Source: Ramazzottius varieornatus (taxonomy: Eukaryota > Tardigrada > Eutardigrada > Parachela > Ramazzottiidae). Taken from it: a stretch of 64,000 nt of DNA. Below, piece by piece: positions 59,535 through 64,000 of this stretch (position 1 is the first letter of the stretch; each line of letters begins with the position of its first letter). The stretch is from assembly GCA_001949185.1 (NCBI GenBank), contig BDGG01000004.1, forward strand, positions 3,877,777 through 3,941,776, written 5' to 3'. Position numbers and translations under genes: made by a program. The notes beneath the pieces were generated by a model. The model was not told where the DNA came from. It made no database searches and saw nothing but the letters and a program-made list of their open reading frames with translations.

Positions 59535-61899
59535 ATGGCAAATTTATCGGCTGTATCTCTGTACGATCACGGCGCGATAGTGCAGTTGGACTCTTACATC
59601 GAAGACATGACGTTGACCAACGCAACTTTAGACATGGTTCCTGATGGAAAAGAGGTCCACATAATAGTCACTTGCGTTTTTACAGGTAAGTAATATATCG
59701 GTGCCCATGAAACCGCGTTCTGTGGGGCGCAGAGTAAAATTTCACAATGGTTCTTTGCAGCTATCTTCATTATTGGAGTAGTTGGAAATGCCATGCTGAT
59801 TTTTACAGTAGCGCGAAATTTGAGTATGCAGGTAAGGAGAAACTTGCTATTAGAGCAATGCTCAAAGGTAGATAATATCCTTGAGTATGAAAGCAAAACG
59901 CCGCTAGTTTCCATCATGTTCACACGAAATTGTTTTTTTAGATACCGCCCAACATCTTCCTGGCGAACATGGCGGTTGGTGACCTCCTGGTAGTATTGAT
60001 CAGCGTGCCCTTCGCCACGATACCATACATAACGCCCTCTTGGCCATTTGGCGTGGTGAGTCAAACCCGGAAACTTTTTTCCTTTATGCTATGGTTTATT
60101 CATTGAAGCCTGGTGTCGGAACTTTAATTAACCCGGTCTTATAAACGACGATATCCTTTCCTGTTCGTCCATTCTTATTAATAACGACTGATTCGTTTAG
60201 ATACTGTGCAAATTCAACGCAATGCTTCAAGACATTTCCATCGGCGTTTCCATATTCACATTGCTCATCTTATCTGTAGACCGGTAAGACGTTCCGGCTG
60301 GTAGTAGAGGTTTTGAATTGAAACAGACCAAAGGATAGTATAAAATTTATGGACAGCGAACGACACTTCCGGATCCGTCTAACCCGACGTCGACGACGGT
60401 CGAACGCAATCCATTAAGAATTCATCGCTGGATCCAACTTACAAATGTCGGCCTTCCGGCTATACTAACGTTTATCCCATGCCGCCTTAGATTACTGTGA
60501 TTTCTGAGCCGATGTGTCCTAATTCAGTTTGTCCAGATGGCAGTCCGATTGATACGTAACCCACTTAGTCCGTCACAAGCGCTTGTTCAATTGCAGATAT
60601 GTGGCGATCGTTACTCCATTCAAGCTCCACAATAAACGAAGTACCCGCGGTTGTTCCCTTTCAATCAAGATGAAGATACTTGCTATATGGCTGGTCTCCG
60701 CTGCCTTCTCTGTTCCGGATGCTATCAACACCAGTCTGGAGGTGGTGGAGACCATGGAGGACCCTTCCAACGTCACTGAGCCGATACTCATCTGTAGTCC
60801 TTACCCTTTCGCGCTTAGTCCCCAGTATCACATTGGCGTGGTCCTTGGGAAGTTCCTGGTCTATTTTGTACTTCCGGTGGTCTTCATCGTTCTGGTGTAC
60901 AGCTTGATGGCTCGTCAACTGATATCCTCGACCGACATGGTCCCGTCCCATGGTAATCAACAGCAACTTCAGAAGCAAATGCAGAATCGGAAGTCTTTGG
61001 CCAAGGTGGGCGTGGTTACGTATAACCCTTTCGCCATCGAAACGCTGGCCAATCAACTCACCCATATCGCTTTCCCAGGTGGCCCACGTTTACAGCCAAA
61101 AACACTGATAGCGCGCGCCACTTGGGAACTCTACAAGATCGTTTTTTCAAGTAGCGCACGCTTCCAGCTAGCAACAACGGAAACGTGCGTCGCTCGAGAT
61201 AAGGATCCGGTTGAAATTATATGTCGACGTCTCATTCATTGCACAAGATGCCATGCGGATTTATCTATATCTCTTTCGTAGTTATTCTTCATTATGGTCC
61301 TCGTGTTCGTTATTTGGTAAGTGAGCTTTATATAAAAGTGATTATCAACCAAATGTTTTTTTCTTGCAGTTTTTTGCCGAAGCATATCTTTCTCATATGG
61401 TTCTACGGCGATCCCAACTCCATGGAAAATTATAATCTGGGCTGGCACATCTTCAAGATCATAAGCCACTGTTTGGCTTATGTTAACTCTTGGTAAGTTG
61501 TTCATATCACTCTTAATTATATCCCCATTCCCTCTATCATTTTTGCTGTTGTTGTTCTAGTGCGAATCCCGGTACGTTTGTCACTGTCGAACGCAGCACA
61601 GTTCAATCGTCATTCTAAAAATAATGCAAATAATTTTGCTTGCAGTGACGCTCTATTTCCTGTCCAAAGTATTCCGCCGCTATTTCGATCGGTATTTAAG
61701 ATTTGGCTGCAAGTCAAGAGGAGAAGACTGGCCGCGACTTCGTCGGAATGAGTTGACGCAGAGTTCACGGACAGAACTCTCATCACTGAATGGATTTTCC
61801 CTAAGTCTTACTGATCGGAGGAAGTCTGGCAATAGTACCAAGTCAAGCGTCTACAGTTGCAAGACACCCTATGGTTTGAATTCCACAAATTACCTCTGA
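59535..61899 (+). CDS. Class A peptide GPCR, CCHamide/bombesin-receptor-like
   Basis: Seven-transmembrane neuropeptide receptor. Nine exons: 59535-59685, 59761-59831, 59942-60055, 60201-60283, 60597-61005, 61282-61316, 61370-61492, 61561-61571, 61646-61899. They sum to 1251 nt, exactly 416 residues plus stop. The N-terminus has N-glycosylation sites (ANLS, TNAT). TM1 is AIFIIGVVGNAMLIFTV; TM2 is NIFLANMAVGDLLVVL. TM3 begins ILCKFN with the conserved Cys and ends in DRY (139-141) then VAIVTP. TM5 is FLVYFVLPVVFIVLVYSL. TM6 is LFFIMVLVFVI then CFLPKHIFLIWFY. TM7 is HIFKIISHCLAYVNS then CANPVTLY (NP at 331-332), and the tail has palmitoylatable FGC. The TM6-TM7 pattern (FLPKHIFLIWFY...AYVNSCANPVTLYF) resembles insect CCHamide receptors most, then bombesin receptors. 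The NP of the NPxxxY-type motif comes from an 11-nt exon. AATAAA follows at 62137. Confidence 0.93.
61137..61207. repeat. Foldback repeat, copy 6, GPCR intron 5
   Basis: Arms GATCGTTTTTTCAAGTAGCG(CACG) and CGTGCGTCGCTCGAGATAAG(GATC). The loop CTTCCAGCTAGCAACAACGG is the reverse complement of the loop seen in copy 5, so this copy is inserted in the opposite sense. A stray half-arm GCGCGCCACTTGGGAACTC lies just upstream (61112-61130). Confidence 0.7.
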
Positions 61900-62136
61900 G
61901 AGGAGGGAGAGCAAACTAAACCCTGCGGCGACTGCGTGCCGCTAATAACCCGGCTCGCCGGTTCTCTCCGTGCGTCAGGTCTGCGCTTTGTGCAGTAATT
62001 TGGCAGGAGCTTTCACGTCGGCTAATTCAACTTGCTTAAATAATCAGACAAGCAAAACTTGATGCAAGTTTACAAGTCTTGCTGATGCTGTCGAAAGGCC
62101 AATTTATGGGCTGTGAGTGACCTTGACCCGACACTG

Positions 62137-62142
62137 AATAAA
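62137..62142 (+). terminator. Polyadenylation signal AATAAA downstream of the GPCR
   Basis: Canonical AATAAA about 240 bp after the GPCR stop codon, in the sense direction. Confidence 0.45.
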
Positions 62143-62567
62143 CTTCAACAGTGTACTGTAATGCTTCTTGAACTTCGCGTATAGGCGCTTGTTTTAGGCT
62201 CAGTTTTTGACTGGCTGTTTCAATCCTGACGTATCAGCACGCCTGATGGCTGTGTAAGGTGACATAGAAGAGCTCGTAGCAGATCGTTTGATCGCTCTGA
62301 CTGATACATGCTCGCAATGTTTGGACTGGCGCCCGAAAGAGCTTTCCATACTACCGCAAACTGCTGACTCATACAGCAGTCTGCCAAGCTCAGCCGTGCG
62401 TTTCTCTCAGTGCAACTTCCCCAAACTGTTGGCCGTGTTGTCTGTGCGCCGTGCTTGCTGGCACAGAAACGTACGCCATCGCACAACGCTGAACTGATAC
62501 AATCACACCAGAGGCAACGGCGGAACGAAAGGGACAGAAATGCTGTACGCCGATCGGCTATAAAGTC

Positions 62568-62674
62568 TTCGCGAAGCACATCATCATACGCGAAAAGTTG
62601 AACCCCGGTTCGAAAATTTTGCTCTAGCAACTCCTTAAGGGGTGTTTCGCGCGTATGATGACGTATTACGCGAA
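62568..62674. repeat. Inverted repeat, about 107 bp, different from the foldback family
   Basis: Left arm TTCGCGAAGCACATCATCAT then ACGCGAAA (62568-62595). The right arm (62645-62674) is its imperfect complement, reading TTTCGCGCGTATGATGACGT then ATTACGCGAA. The 49-bp centre is unrelated. It may be an old MITE. Confidence 0.6.
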
Positions 62675-63566
62675 GTTCAAGAGCATTACAGTATTGTGAA
62701 ATAAGATCGGGTCTGTACAATCAGGGAAGTTCCACAGTGCGCCTCTGACAAAGGAACGTTGAACCATTCATCCTACTGCTCGTATTTCCGGTGCATTCGT
62801 CTATGAAGCGCACTATATTCGAAGGCGGATAACCCATGTTCCGGATCACCAAGTTCGGTGCCACCATGTTCCGTTAGCTGGGAATATACTGCTTGAGTCT
62901 TTGTTCACGTGAGTTTCCAAGGGGTTTGGCGGTTTCCACTTCCCATAACCGACACCAACAGAGGAAAACATCGGTAAAAAAGCTAGCTATCTGGCTTCGA
63001 ACACAACCTGTTCAAAGTTTCGCTCCAGCAAAATACTCATATTCATACTAGCTGCCCGAAAACATTTCTGGCCCCTTTAAAGCGTATTCGGAACCCCAAC
63101 TTCTGTTGTAACTTCCGCAGTGACGTCAACGCGCTAATTGTCGACTATTCAAAAACTCAGATAGGAACCTGATTTAAGTCGTAAAATTTTGAACCTTCGG
63201 ACTTCGTTAGTATTGACAGCCAGTGAAAGTACTGACAACTGCGAAAAGGAGGTCGCAAATTGCTAGCACTTTTACTTCCGGCCAACTCACAAACAAGCAA
63301 GAAAAGCTTCACACATTAATTTTGTTGTACACTGCTCGTACTCTGAAAGCTCTTCAGCAAACTAATCATAATATTTGAAAAGGTCAAAATTTAAAACGTA
63401 TCTAATTAGTACTAACACCGATCTATGAATAAAGTATAACAATGAAGGTCGCTGTGTTCGAGGCCATGAGAAGAAATAAGGAGGAAGCTTTTCACAACGA
63501 AAAATAAATCACTAAAATTTCTACTGACAAACCGGTACGGTACCATCAGGCTCGTGCGGTTATCCA

Positions 63567-63801
63567 TCACGCCACCATGTGCTTGTACTTCCAGTCCGCT
63601 AATGGCACAAGTCCCCGCTTCACCGATTGTTCTGACGTCCATCGGAGCAGATAATGGGGACCTCCTGCCTTATCATTGGTTCCTGAATGTCTGGCGCCGC
63701 CAAAGGGCTGCTGGCCCACGACAGCCCCCGTCGACTTGTCGTTGATGTATAAGTTACCAGCTGCGAAGCGCAGCTTCCTTCGCCACATTTCCAAAACGGA
63801 C
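63567..63801 (-). CDS. ALDH4A1: Delta-1-pyrroline-5-carboxylate dehydrogenase (ALDH4A1), last exon only
   Basis: Mitochondrial enzyme of proline breakdown, oxidising glutamate semialdehyde to glutamate with NAD. Only the C-terminal exon is inside the window; the gene continues to the right on the minus strand. The exon reads [60 protein letters not shown] and ends [10 protein letters not shown]. The [21 protein letters not shown] stretch and the GTNDKxGGPxYLLRW tail are diagnostic for P5C dehydrogenase rather than other ALDHs. An acceptor CAG at 63802-63804 marks its 5' edge. The catalytic Cys and Glu are outside the window, so activity cannot be judged. Confidence 0.93.
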
Positions 63802-63832
63802 CTGAAAAACGAACAAAACAGTGAAGATAAAT

Positions 63833-63955
63833 GGGACGTCGGCAGATGAATCGAAGATGATCGTCATATAAAGTGGCGCACGTGTTCGTTGTTAATGGCT
63901 AGAACTATGCGCCACTTGAGAAAACGATCATGTTCGGTTCATTTGCCAAGGACCC
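63833..63955. repeat. Foldback repeat, copy 7, ALDH4A1 intron
   Basis: A 123-bp palindrome. The left arm is GGGACGTCGGCAGATGAATC then GAAGATGATCGTCATATAAA and GTGGCGCA. The right arm is TGCGCCACTTGAGAAAACGA then TCATGTTCGGTTCATTTGCC and AAGGACCC. The 48-bp arms agree at about 39 positions. The loop is CGTGTTCGTTGTTAATGGCT then AGAACTA. AAAT flanks both ends directly (63829-63832 and 63956-63959), a possible 4-bp duplication. Confidence 0.8.
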
Positions 63956-64000
63956 AAATTTTCAATATCAAAACTGATAATATAAAAGACCGTACTCGTC

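Larger units (their letters stand above)
61900..63566. other. Spacer between the GPCR and ALDH4A1
   Basis: GPCR 3' flank, the inverted repeat at 62568-62674, and the 3' flank of the minus-strand dehydrogenase gene. The open frame 62220-62720 minus covers the inverted repeat and has no recognisable domain; I do not call it. Confidence 0.45.

Noticed and set aside
62220-62720. Minus-strand 166-aa open frame downstream of the GPCR
   Set aside because: It runs across the inverted repeat at 62568-62674 and shows no domain, so it is most likely a chance frame.
1-64000. CRISPR arrays, operons, ribosome-binding sites or phage/bacterial genes
   Set aside because: Spliced animal genes occur throughout the window. 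No prokaryotic gene layout or regularly spaced repeats are seen.

Overview
The window is eukaryotic, animal, nuclear DNA. Nearly every gene is cut by short GT-AG introns (mostly 50-150 bp), and animal-only families are present: a caudal/Cdx homeobox gene, an LMX1 LIM-homeobox gene, a CNGA-type channel and a CCHamide/bombesin-type peptide GPCR. About 15 genes lie in 64 kb. This compactness, the moderate GC and the protostome-type GPCR suggest a small-genome invertebrate, possibly a tardigrade or relative. That lineage call is an inference, not a proof.

Layout. (1) 63-5439, minus: an ORP9/10/11-type oxysterol-binding protein. (2) 6497-about 10705, minus: LMX1, with a 2.8 kb intron. (3) 12687-15547, plus: CNGA channel. 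(4) 16295-18819, plus: an unrecognised A/S/T/P-rich 676-aa protein. (5) 19394-21981, minus: an unrecognised 619-aa coiled-coil-like protein. (6) 21982-24149: mobile-element-rich spacer with a 561-bp run of N flanked by a perfect inverted repeat. (7) 24150-25526, minus: DNAJB1-like co-chaperone. (8) 25527-30830: gene-poor, with one tRNA-Thr(AGT). (9) 30831-34068, plus: caudal. (10) 34399-36336, minus: triokinase/FMN cyclase. (11) 37363-40847, minus: SCAPER-like. (12) 41742-42766, plus: ALKBH7. (13) 43175-45169, minus: glucosidase II beta with HDEL. (14) 45795-47786, plus: PPME1. (15) 47897-50881, minus: INPP4-type phosphatase. (16) 51676-53364, plus: aspartylglucosaminidase. (17) 54812-57430, plus: filamin-NHL protein. 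(18) 59535-61899, plus: GPCR with an 11-nt microexon. (19) 63567-63801, minus: last exon of ALDH4A1 (P5C dehydrogenase), running off the window.

The gene set is mixed and does not form a pathway. Exon chains were built by hand from splice sites and protein similarity. Every chain described as complete keeps an open frame with a length divisible by three.

The most unusual signal outside the genes is a family of short foldback (hairpin) elements with a GTGGCGCAC/GTGCGCCAC core and a partly conserved loop. I see seven copies between 17.9 kb and the right end, and all lie in introns. There are also separate MITE-like palindromes, one with a clean 8-bp target-site duplication.
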